Shown: piece by piece, positions 46,860-56,969 of the stretch
Position numbering within the stretch: the stretch's first letter is position 1
Layout of the letters: each line of letters begins with the position of its first letter
Origin: Azadirachta indica
Lineage: Eukaryota; Streptophyta; Magnoliopsida; Sapindales; Meliaceae
DNA: 64,000 bases
Assembly: GCA_022749755.1 (NCBI GenBank)
Contig: CM040453.1
Span: 14,331,368 to 14,395,367, forward strand
Direction: 5' to 3'
Translations under genes and position numbers: made by a program
The notes under the pieces: generated by a model
Told to the model about the DNA's origin: nothing
Databases searched by the model: none
Seen by the model: the letters and a program-made list of their open reading frames with translations, nothing else

Positions 46860-49300
46860 TGGGTAGCAAAGATTGACTTTCAACTACCTAAAGAAGAGAA
46901 AAAGAGGCTGGTCACCTTTTTAAGAGAACATATAGATGTGTTTGCTTGGGTCCATGAAGATATGATAGGAATCGACCTTAAAGTGATTTCCCATTTTTTG
47001 GCGGTTAACCCTATATTGAAGCCTATAAAACAAAAGCGAAGAGCATTTAATTAGGAAAGAAAGGAGGCAATTAAAAAAGAGGTGGATAAGCTGATCATAA
47101 CAGGGTTTATAAAAGAAGTATATTTTCTAAATTGGGTATCCAATGTAGTAATAGTCAAAAAGGCTAATGGAAAGTGGAGAATTTATGTTGACTTCTCTGA
47201 CTTGAACAAGGCTTGCCCGAAGGACAGCTTCCCACTCCTGCATATGGATCAGTTGGTATACTCAACAACTGAATAGAAGTTGTTAAGTTTTATAGATGCA
47301 TTTTTGGGATACAACGAAATTCGAATGCATGAAGTTGATCAAGAGAAAATGGCATTCATAACTGATCAGGGACTGTATTGCTACAAAATAATGTCTTTTG
47401 ATTTAAAGGATGTGGGAGCAACATTTCAGAGGCTGGTAAACAAAGTTTTTAAACCTTTGATTTAGAAAACAATTGACGTATATGTGTGAAACCTTAGGCG
47501 AATCTCACATCGGCAAAGCACGAGAGAGATACTGGGTATATAAGATAGAAAAGCTTCAACCCCCAGTAAACACGTTTTGGGTTGAAAAGTCTGAAAGCAA
47601 AACTGTGACGGGCTTTGTGCCCAAAGCGGACAATCTGTTACATTTGGTATCATAGTCACTCCGCTTGTCCTCTTGAACGATGGTGGGGCAAACCTTAGCG
47701 ACAACGCTGAGTCCCAAAAATGAGGGTATATGTGACACCTTAGGTGAATCCCACATCGGCAAAGTATGAGAGAGATACTGGGTATATAAAATAAAAAAGC
47801 TCTAACCCCCGATAGATGCGTTTTGGGTTGAAAAGCTTAAAAATAAAATCGTGACAGGCTGTGTGCCTAAAACGGACAATATCTCTGGTGGGCTAAGCTG
47901 TTGCAATATGTAGATGACATGATCACCAAATCACGTTGGGTCCAAGATCATGTTCAACATTTGAGGGAAATGTTTTCCCTACTCAGAAAATATAACATAA
48001 AGCTAAACTTCGAGAAATGTGCATTCAGAGTTAGCTCCGAAAAATTCCTGAGGTTTATAGTTAGTGAATTTGGGATAGTGGTATATCCTCAAAAGGTTCA
48101 GGGCATACTGAACATGAAATCGCTGACTATGTTGAAAGAGGTGTAAGCCTTAACAAAGAGGCTAACTGCACTTAGTAGATTTATCTCTAAAGCTACTGAT
48201 AGATCCTTTTAACTTTTTGAGGCTATAAAGAAAGGAAAAGATGTGAAGTGGACAAAATAGTGCGAAAAAAGCTTTCAGGAATTAAAAACTTATTTGACAA
48301 ACCCAACTTTTTTAATAAGCCCGCTGATTGAGGATACGCTTGAGGATATGCTATATTTATATTTAGCAGTGACTGATCATGCGATGATTTTAGTGCTAGT
48401 AAAAGAGGATGAGAGGATGCATCGACTGATCTATTATACAAGTAAATTATTGCAGGATGCAGAGAAAAGATATTCAGCCCCAAAGAAGCTGGCCCTTACA
48501 CTAGTGGTAATGACGCGAAAGTTACAACCGTATTTTCAAGCAGACATAATAGTAGTTCTTACCGATCAACCTCTGCGGCAAATACTACCTAGACCAAACT
48601 TTTCAAGAAGACTCGTCCAGTGGTCGATCAAACTCAGTGAATTTGATATAGAGTATTAATCTCGTAATGCTATTAAGGCTTAAACATTAGCTGACTTCAA
48701 TGCAGAGAGGTCAGTATCGGAAAAGATGATGGTATAAGAAGTAGCCAAATCAACGACGTGTTAGGAGGTGAAAGATACGCAACCAAAAGGGGAACCTGTT
48801 TAGGGCCATACAGCGAGAACAAAAAATAATGGTATCTAATAGCCTAGCAATGCAACTAAACGAATAACGGGAAAGGAGCAAAATGACTTAAGATTCTGGC
48901 ATCAGTACATAGATGGGGCGTCAAACACTCAAGGTAGAGGAGTTGGCATAAATCCTGGTCGGACCAAAGAATGAGAAGTTAGCTTATGCCTTACACTTTG
49001 ATTTCAAAATAACAAACAAAGAAGAAGAATAAGAAGCTTTATTGGCGGGACTTGGTCTAGTATTGTCAACTGGAGTGGAACGTTTCGAAGTAAAAGGAGA
49101 TTCGCAATTAGTGGTAAACCAAGTATCTAGCCAATTTTAAGCTAGAGGTGGAAGTATGCACGCTTATCTGAATAAGGTCATAGAATTAATGAAGCACTTT
49201 AGAAAGGTGGTAACAATGCAAATTCTGAGGTTAGAAAATACCAAGGCAAATGTCTTAGCCAAGCTAGTTTTAACATTATATAAGAAAAGTTCCCAACAAC
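46860..49300 (+). pseudogene. Reverse transcriptase / RNase H region of the gypsy element
   Basis: RT fragments: FAWVHEDMIGID, FIKEVYFLNWVSNVVIVKK, FSDLNKACPKDSFPL, FIDAFLGYNEIRM, MSFDLKDVGATFQRLVNKVF, then (after the nested TRIM) VDDMITKSRWVQDHV and LNFEKCAF. A connection and RNase H-like stretch follows (DAEKRYSAPKKLAL, VVLTDQPLRQIL). A second RNase H segment at about 48900-49250 reads WHQYIDGASNTQGRG, EE*EALLAGLGL, GDSQLVVNQVSSQF. At least six in-frame stops and the 421-bp insertion at 47485 disrupt it. The host YVDD is intact apart from the insertion between its first and second codons. Confidence 0.88.
47485..47905 (+). mobile_element. TRIM-like miniature LTR element with 5-bp target duplication
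   Basis: A 421-bp element with two direct LTRs. The 5' LTR (47485-47642, 158 bp) starts TGTGAAACC and ends TGTTACA. The 3' LTR (47731-47905, 175 bp) starts TGTGACACC and ends TGTTGCA. They align with about 26 differences in 158 bases, nearly all transitions, plus one gap of about 17 bp. A primer-binding-like site (TGGTATCATAG, 47645-47655) follows the 5' LTR, and a purine-rich stretch (CCCAAAAATGAGGGTA) precedes the 3' LTR. The internal region is only 88 bp and non-coding. Perfect ATATG duplications flank it (47480-47484, 47906-47910). The start ACCTTAGGTGAATCCCACATCGG is typical of plant TRIM LTRs. The family name is not assigned. Confidence 0.92.
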
Positions 49301-49510
49301 AATTCCTGTAGAAGTGTTATGTCCAAAAAGTTTGGAACAACAAATGATGGAAGCTGATTAGATCAACACGACGTATCAAGTTCTAACTTAGATAGATCCA
49401 ATCCGAGAATATATTTTTGAGAAAAAGTTGCTAGGGGATAAGAAGAAGGCCAAAAGAATTAAGAACAAATTCTCGCGTTATTTAGTGATTGACAGAGTAT
49501 TAAGCTTCAA

Positions 49511-50320
49511 AAAGTGGTTTGACCTTAGTGTCATATATATATGAAAAATTAATCATTTTTATTATGAACTAGGCTGAGATTGAGGTCGATGATCAACTTT
49601 TAGGTATCAACAATCTTTAACAAAGTATAAACTATAATAATTATACCGTATCAAACTAGTTTAAAAAAAATATGCATATAAATAACACGTTTCTCATTTG
49701 TTAATAAAAGGATGTAATTTGTAATAAAATAATGACAAGATCATGCTTAGCTTGGGTTTCAAGTCTAGGTATATATATCTATTTCACTAACTTTTTTATA
49801 ATGAATTTTGTTACATACTAAGATTCTTCCAGTGGACTTAACTAGAATTTTCTAAGTAATTAAATTTCATAATTAAAGCCCTACTTATCATTTTACACTA
49901 TAATCTATGATTGACCACCTCCATGCATTACATAGTAAGAAGACTGTCATCATATGCTGTGGCTGTAGTCTAATTTTGTGTATCTAACGTTCTAACAAAT
50001 AAAGTAGATGACCCTTTAATTTAAATAACTCGAAAACACTAGTTGTAAAAATATTTTTATAGAAAAGAATACGAGAAAAATTTATTTAAGACATTTTTGA
50101 GAACTATTGAAATTACAAGCCTTTTCTATTTATTTTCTTTTTTAAAAAAAAAAAAGAGGTGTAAGACGAGGTTTAATGGAATCCAGTGCAGTAGTGTTTA
50201 GTATGGTTAAGCACATATTATTTTTAATTATTAGTTAAATAAAAATAAAATATACAATCTAAGTAATTTAATAAGATAAATATGAAAAATGAATAAATAT
50301 TTGAAGACTCCTATATCTTA
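49511..50320. other. Spacer between the gypsy remnant and SWEET block D
   Basis: AT-rich, no gene recognised. The gypsy homology ends abruptly here. Confidence 0.4.
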
Positions 50321-50324
50321 CAGG

Positions 50325-50790
50325 AGGAAATTGGCCCAAGTAGGCAAAAAGATTTCCTTTTAAATCTAACCTCGCACCTGCAAAAGGAAATGTCTTTCAC
50401 AGAACCAGAGAGGAATCCTTTGCTTTGGGTGAAAGCTTTTCTATTACAATTTTGGAATGTTCCATCGTACAATGCATTGAAATTAGAGTAGACCACAAAC
50501 TGAGAAACGATTTTTAAGAATTGCAATTCATAGTACAAGACCCAGATACTGCCTTAGGCTTCTACCCAAAATGATATAAATTAAGCAGAAACACAGTGAA
50601 TTGAATGATTGGTGAGTTTAAATTAACTTGCAATATAGCATTTGAAATATACGGGATATAAAATTAGGCCATGCTATTAGCTAGCCTAATTCACATAGAA
50701 AACTTCATTTGGGCATGCTAAGTAGGACCTGTTTTACTCACGGCAGAAATATTAGTTCCTTAACCAATCAAGTTCTTAAAATTAATCTCA
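50325..50790 (+). repeat. Distal conserved block of SWEET copy D
   Basis: The most complete counterpart of the distal block, about 2.5 kb upstream of the copy D ATG: AATGTCTTTCACAGAA, TTTGCTTTGGGTGAAA, GACCACAAACTGAGAAA, ATTGCAATTCATAGTACAAGA, CTACCCAAAATGATATAAAT, TTGAATGATTGGTGAGTTTA, AGCTAGCCTAATTCACAT. It links words seen separately in copies A, B and C. Confidence 0.75.
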
Positions 50791-51659
50791 CCTTTCCCTA
50801 CTTCGGATGGGGCACATATCAGGCCTAAACTATAACCTAATTTCTTTCTATAAATTTCTACTTAGGTTGGTTGTTTGTGGTTAAGGGTTAGGCTACATAT
50901 ATAACATCTTATCATTGAATCTAGTGGCGGAGCCAAGATGAATGTTTAGGGGGAGTCAAAATGCAATGATCTAAACTCCGGGGGAACAAAACAAGAAAAA
51001 TGTAATTTAGAAGGATACAATTAATAAACTTCACTCAAAAGCATCAAAAATTTCATGTCCACTGTAATTGGATCCATGTGCGTGACATGTTGATTACATG
51101 AATTCAGGCTTGCAGTTGAGATGAATTAATATTAAAGTGTCTAAATATTATCATTACTTTCATGTATACATGAAGGAAATGTTATACAATTTATTATTGG
51201 AACTCCTGTTTTTAAAATTAAACTTTTTGGTCAAGTGATATATAACAATAATAGACAGTGTATAGTATTTGATTTTAAATTGAAGAGAATTAATTTGTTT
51301 GATAGTAACTAAAACTTTGTAGAAAAGAGAAGATGACACAAGTTTAGGAGCACTCAAAAATACGCTCAGTTTGATCTTTTAAGAAATTAAATAAAAATTA
51401 CATAATAAATGCAACTAAAATTATTAAAAAGTAGGATAAATAGACTTATTAAAAAATTATTAAATTAAATTGAACTGAACTAAATTCAATTTTTGATTAT
51501 TTTTCCCTGCCTCTAAATATATATAGTGTTTATATAAGTGACACAACTTTTAACTATAAACATGATTTCTATATTTTGTTGTATCTTTATTATTGGTTCA
51601 AGCATTTATATTTATCATAATATGAAATACTCACTTTATGTATACTAATTATCACTAAT

Positions 51660-52030
51660 TATTAAGCTAGGCAAAAAAGCCTGAGCTACGTAAAGCCCGG
51701 GTTAAACCCGGTACAGGATAGATTTGGAGCCAAGCCTGGGCTTTTACTTTAAAACCCAGTATATGCTGGGTTAAGTTTGGGTTGAATTCGGATACTCCGA
51801 AAGTTGACTCAAAACACATACATTTAAGTGGATTCGGGTCCGATTTTCTTAAAATCTTATCTGGATGCGAAATTTTTTATACCTTAAATTCGGGCCTCAA
51901 AGCCCGAATTTTAAATCCAGCCTGGCTTAAATAATAAGCCCAAGCCCCAACCAGAGATTTAAATAAAATTTTCTAGGTCCAGGTTGGGCTTTTAAAAATC
52001 TGATCCAAATCTAAAATATTGCCCACCTAC
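51660..52030. repeat. Dispersed element with AGCCCGGG / GGGCTTT words
   Basis: Starts TTAAGCTAGGCAAAAAAGCC and ends GCCCACCTACTAATTG, with many GGGCTTT, AAGCCCGAAT and CCCGGGTTAAACCCGG words, the last a near palindrome. Non-coding. The ends (TAGGCAAAAAA, ATTGCCCACCTA) are imperfectly inverted. It is probably a non-autonomous DNA transposon and shares style with 35640-35960. Confidence 0.45.
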
Positions 52031-52519
52031 TAATTGTGACATAAATTTTTCTTGCCACACATTACAATCACTGACAATTATCTTTTACTACATGACGTAA
52101 TTTTTACTAGCTGAGGTTATTCTAGACAATTTGATTTGCTTTTCCTCTCTTGAAATCTTAGAAATTAACTTGAGAAAAGTGAAATTTAAATTAACTAAGG
52201 CTCGTTTTGTTATCTTTTTATAGTCATTTTTTCTGTCTTTCAAAGAAAACTTTTGTTGGTAATTAAAGCCCCAGCAGCACCATTGATCACATCATTACTG
52301 CATATTTATGGGTTTATAATTTTAAAATCAATGTTGAATAAAAAAAAAGAAAGAAAGAAAAGAAAAATGAGAAGTTGGGTATAAATTTAGTTGATCGAAT
52401 TTGACGGGCGTATAAATCTTTTTGATTGGAGTTGACTATCTAACATATGATTCAAATATTTCATATAATAAATAAAAGTTTTAATACAAAACATTAAAGT
52501 TTTGTGCAAATCCCTGTTT

Positions 52520-52834
52520 GATCACATCATTTGGTTGGCAGGATAAGGCAGGCTTAATATGCACGTATGCATGGATGTGTCACTCTCAAACTTTGTTTGC
52601 TAGCTCTTTCAACATTATATATACAGTCATGCATTTATGCATTGGGCCACTCTTTCATATCACGTACATATGCTAGAATTAGCTGTATGAGAAACCAAAT
52701 CAGTTACCTAACTCTTGTATAACGCTTATATAAATTAAGCTAGAAAATGAAATTGAATTAAGCTATCTTCAAGTGTAAATTAAAGCTTATTCCATACAGC
52801 AGAGAGCTTCACCAAAAGAGGTTTAAGTTCGAAG
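52520..52834 (+). promoter_or_regulatory. Proximal promoter and 5'UTR of SWEET copy D
   Basis: Conserved words GATCACATCATTTGGTTGGC, GGCAGGCTTAATATGCACG, ACGCTTATATAAATTAAGC (TATA box about 52727-52735) and CAGCAGAGAGCTTCACC before the ATG. TATA-to-ATG distance is about 105 bp, similar to the other copies. Confidence 0.7.
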
Positions 52835-54243
52835 ATGGGACTCCTCTCTGTTCATCTTCTAGCTTTCATATTTGGTCTCTTAGGTATGAGCGCACCAACT
52901 TTTTCCCTTATGCATCTTCGGGAGATTTCTTCTTGCATGTTCTTCTTCTAAGTATCTTGAAATTAAAGCTGCTCATTATGCTTCATCACCAAGAAATTAC
53001 AAAAAAAAAAAAAAAAAAAAAAAAAAATCGTAGATCAAAATCAGTAATTTGAAATCATTTTATGATAATTAATGCCCCCCAAATTTTTAAGATATTTAAA
53101 GAAGATCTAATCACATATTTAATATTTTATTTAAATTTTGCTTTGGTTTATTATCAGCTGATCTTCTTTGGGTTTTCTTTTTCTACCAACAGGTAACATA
53201 GTGTCATTCTTGGTGTTTTTGGCGCCACTGTAAGTACCTCTACATTCAATTTTATATATATGCTTAAACACACACACACACACCTACATATGAGATATGA
53301 TATCGTACCCTTATTTTATTATTAGTCTCTTACTCTCTTTTTCTTCCGCTCTCAGGCCAACTTTCTATACAATTTACAAGAAGAAGTCATCTGAAGGATA
53401 TCATTCAATACCATATGTGATTGCTCTTTGTAGTGCAATGTTGTTATTGTACTACGGTTTCCTCAAGTCCAAAGCAATCCTGATTATCACCATCAACAGC
53501 ATTGGATGTGTAATAGAAATTACTTACCTAATATTTTACCTGATATTCGCACCAAAGAAGGAGAAGGTTACATTCATAACCTTACATTTAATTGTATATA
53601 GCAGTCTTGTTCTCATAGAAATTACTTACCTAGCTAATATTGTATGCAGAGATTCACGATAAAGTTGATACTGATTTTCAATGTTGGGGCCTTTTGCTTG
53701 TTGATGCTAGTCATCAATTTTGTAGTAAAGCCTCCCCAGCGAGTCACTGCCGTCGGTTGGGTCTGTGCTGCCTATAACCTTGCTGTGTTCGCTGCTCCTT
53801 TAAGCATCATGGTACGTAATTCTTAAGCGTAAGAGGTTCTTTAGTTAATCAGCTAATGCTATACTGACCATCTTACACTGTTTCCAATTTAATAATGTTG
53901 CAGAGGACGGTGATTAAGACCAAAAGTGTGGAGTATATGCCGTTCACTCTTTCACTTTTTCTCACTCTTTGCGCCACCTCCTGGTTCTTCTATGGATTCT
54001 TTGTCAAGGATATTTTCATTGCAGTAAGAAAAAGTGTCTTAGATTGTCTGATAGATTGATACTTCTTTCTTTAATTTATACCATATTAATTAGTAACAAC
54101 TATCATGGTTTGGATATGTTCAGGTACCAAATGTGTTGGGATTTTTATTTGGAATTGCTCAAATGATCCTTTACATCGTTTACAAGGGGAAGCAGGGCAA
54201 AGAATTAAAAACGCAAAAGCATAATAATTATCAACAACAATGA
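52835..54243 (+). CDS. SWEET: Clade III SWEET sugar transporter, tandem copy D, shortened tail
   Basis: Six exons: 52835-52883, 53193-53229, 53356-53566, 53650-53811, 53904-54023, 54124-54243. All introns are GT-AG, including intron 1 (TTAG|gtatga). Product 232 aa, about 31-33 residues shorter than its neighbours. Both MtN3/saliva repeats are complete through [20 protein letters not shown], so transport could survive. In the tail the frame runs into TGA (54241-54243) after YQQQ. The DNA beyond still resembles the other copies' tail (TTTCACAAGCACAATGAATT, ACAACAATGTCTGA), so the tail was lost to small deletions or a frameshift. It also has APLPTFY where the others have APVPTFY, and RTVIKTKS for RKVIKTKS. 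The N-terminus MGLLSVH is closest to copy C. Confidence 0.88.
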
Positions 54244-55480
54244 GATGAAGACTTTGGACTTTCACAAGCACAATGAATTAAATGACAACAATGTCTGATC
54301 TGCAAAAGGGTATCAGATTTGGTTAAGTGAATTACGATAAGTGCCTTTTTCATATATTGTAATGAATGAAATTATTTCTTCTCCCTCTTTATATATAGAA
54401 TAAAAAATTAAGCTTATTTATGAACGCAATTCAAGAACAAACGTATATATCTGCTGATCTTCATAGAAAGAATTATACGGAGAGAGAGTTATATCTGCTA
54501 ACTGATATTCCTCGTCCAAGTTTCATCATATTTATTTTTGTTTTCGATCTCTGTATGATCTACCTATATATACAATAATACAATAAGCAAGCTCACATAG
54601 ACTCGAGCTATCTCCACATTATAGGACGGAAATTTAATGGAACAACACATAGATCGACATGATTAATAATACTTGTATAAAAATCAAATTTAATGATTTT
54701 TTAATCATTTTAAAAAAATTAAAAATATTTAAAATTAAACTAAAAAAGCTCACATCACAATATAACTCAAATTTAAGAGATTTACGGTCAGGTTGGACCA
54801 AATTAACCTTTTAAAAATTAGGTGCATGCAATACATGGCACAAATAAAATTAAATTTAATGGGACAAGCTAGCACAACACGACTTATTTACCGTCTTTAT
54901 GTTTTGCACATAAATCAATGGACTTGTCATAAATTTAACTAATTATATTTTGATTATTGATGTTTGAGAGGATTGCAACACAAAATAATAAGGCAAGGGG
55001 ATGTACAACATGTAATTTATGTATAAGATATTTATAGTTTACAAGTATAAAATATTTATATTTATATTTTAGCTCTCACACGTTAGAAAGCAACTATTTA
55101 ATCTATTAATTTATAATTATTTTTAAAAATTTAACCACTAACCTTTTTTTGTAATACCCTCCTATCTAGTTGGACATATGAGATCACACCACCTAATCTG
55201 AAAATTTATACTTTAATTTTATGAAACCATAAAACAATAGTATAAAAAAATATGAGATATTACTATGATATGAGTGGTCAAATCTAATATTCTTATCATA
55301 TTTTTATCTTCCTAACATATTAAAAAAATATTATTAAAAATATAAATTTTTGTATATACTCAACTCATATCCAACATGGATATGACAATATTATATCATT
55401 ATTGAATATTTTACATTTTCATAACATAATAGATAATATAAGTTTGCAAGGGAGTTTTCATCTTTATTATTATTACTTTA
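54244..55480. other. 3'UTR of SWEET copy D and spacer
   Basis: The first about 60 bp are the lost tail-coding sequence, followed by the probable 3'UTR to about 54420. The rest is AT-rich with no recognised gene. Confidence 0.45.
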
Positions 55481-55489
55481 CCAAAGTTT

Positions 55490-56965
55490 GCAATGGCCCT
55501 ACTCTCAGGGAACACGTTTGGCGACTCTACGAGTACCTCGCATAGATGTTGCTCTTGCTACCCTTCAGGTTTCTTTTAAGTAATGCTTAGTTATGTCGAC
55601 ATTGTCCTTTAGCTAGACGTTTAGTGAACAATTGTCCCATTGTAGAGGACTTCATGTAAAGGCACTGTGCATTTTTTTGTTGTTATCATTGATGATTATT
55701 CCTCCAAGGATGCATTCGAACCATCTCATGCTTCTTCATCTTTCTCAATCAATGATCTTAAGTCTCTCATTTACACTTCTGCTAAAGTTTTGTAACACTT
55801 TTATTTCTGCCTCTTTTATTGTTTCAAGTACATCTTCGTGGTATTTTGAATCTACTGTTTTAGCCACATTTCGAAAACTCTACTATTTTTACTTTTGAAT
55901 CGATAACTCTTGATTTACCTATTATTAAATTTGTAAATGGTTTTCAATGCATGTTAATCATTTAAGGGTCCGTTTGATATAACTTTTCAAATATAGTTTT
56001 TTAAAATAAAGCTTTTACTCATAAAACTTTTATCAATAGAGTTTTTAATAAAAGTTTATTAATCGTTTGGTTGTCATAAATAACTTTTAAAAAAAATTTA
56101 AGTAGTTACTTTAATAGAAAAATTTTAATGTTTTATTTTAAAGAAATAACTTAGAATTTTTAAAATAAAATAAGAGTATTTTAAATAATTTTATCTTTTA
56201 AAAAAGTTGAGAAAATTCTACTGCTAAAACTCAAATTTTAGGCTTCTTCCAATAGAAGGAAAATAGTTTTTTTAATTTCCAAGAACCCTTTTTTATTGTC
56301 AATCAAACGACATTAAAAAATTTGAAAAGAGTTTTTATCATTAAAAAAGTCCTTTTGACCAATAAAAAAGTCAAACCAAATAGGCACTAAGTCATATTTT
56401 GTTATTTAATATTTCTTTGTTTTATATATTCTTTATTCTTAACTATACTTTAAACCTTTTGTTTATTGTTTAATTACGTGAACTCAATTGTAGTGTCTTA
56501 TTTAATGAGCTGGGTTGCTGTGTACATGATTCAAAAATAGGTCAAATGATTAGGATAGGTCATACGATTGAAAGATCTGTTAAGCATATCGGTCATCTCC
56601 TTCTACCTAAGCATCAATCCAATCACCTGTTTGTTGCCTTGACTATATCTGCATCTCCCTTAATTCTTTAGCATTTTCAACTGAGACATATATCAAATAG
56701 CTACTCATTTTCGTTCGCTAATATCTAGTGGTATATTTTAGTTACAGTTTCACATGATAATATTGATTGTATTTTTTTAATTCAATAATAATGGCTCTAT
56801 TTCTCATAGCATAAGAGGCTATAAAAACTTTGTTATTTTTATTGATAATTATTCTATTTGTATATAATTATATCTTATAAAATAAGGATATGAGTTTCCT
56901 AAAGTTTATGATGACTTTACTGAAGGGTATAAGGATTTAGAATTCTAAAGCTTCCTTCATGATGA
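55490..56965 (+). pseudogene. Ty1/Copia pol remnant (protease to integrase), split by a MITE
   Basis: Fragments in order: SFSINDLKSLI and SSWYFESTVLATF (protease region, where family members have WYFDS, so D became E), DLPIIKFVNGF, then after the insertion at 55966-56389 LRELNCSVLFNELGCCVHDS and KIGQMIRIGHTIERS (pre-integrase region), and finally RGYKNFVIFIDNYSI (integrase core, normally FIDDYSR). Stops and frameshifts are numerous. The region matches the Copia order PR - pre-integrase - INT. No RT or LTR was found nearby. Confidence 0.78.
55966..56389 (+). mobile_element. AT-rich MITE-like element, fullest copy
   Basis: About 424 bp from GGGTCCGTTTGATATAAC to GTCAAACCAAATAGGCACTA. The ends are imperfect inverted repeats (GGGTCCGTTTGAT versus AGTGCCTATTTGG). 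It is non-coding and inserted into the Copia remnant between protease and integrase. Related copies: 33707-34078 (reverse), 24688-24850 and 26530-26690 (parts), 42362-42488 (right end). The end style resembles hAT-like MITEs, but no clear target duplication could be read. Confidence 0.65.
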
Positions 56966-56969
56966 CAAG

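Larger units (their letters stand above)
43960..49510 (+). mobile_element. Degenerate Ty3/gypsy retrotransposon, truncated before integrase
   Basis: Order on +: a probable 5' LTR (about 43960-44240, with GTATATATAACATGCCC), gag remnant (about 44250-45660), aspartyl protease (46012-46700), reverse transcriptase (46860-48300) and RNase H (48300-49300). This gag-PR-RT-RH order is that of Ty3/gypsy. Homology stops at about 49510, where an integrase zinc finger would be expected. No integrase or 3' LTR follows. Many in-frame stops show that it is dead. A TRIM-like element is nested in the RT. The element fills much of the gap between SWEET copies C and D. Confidence 0.85.

Noticed and set aside
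47473..47704. Open frames on both strands in the nested TRIM
   Set aside because: They lie in LTR and primer-site sequence of a non-coding miniature element.
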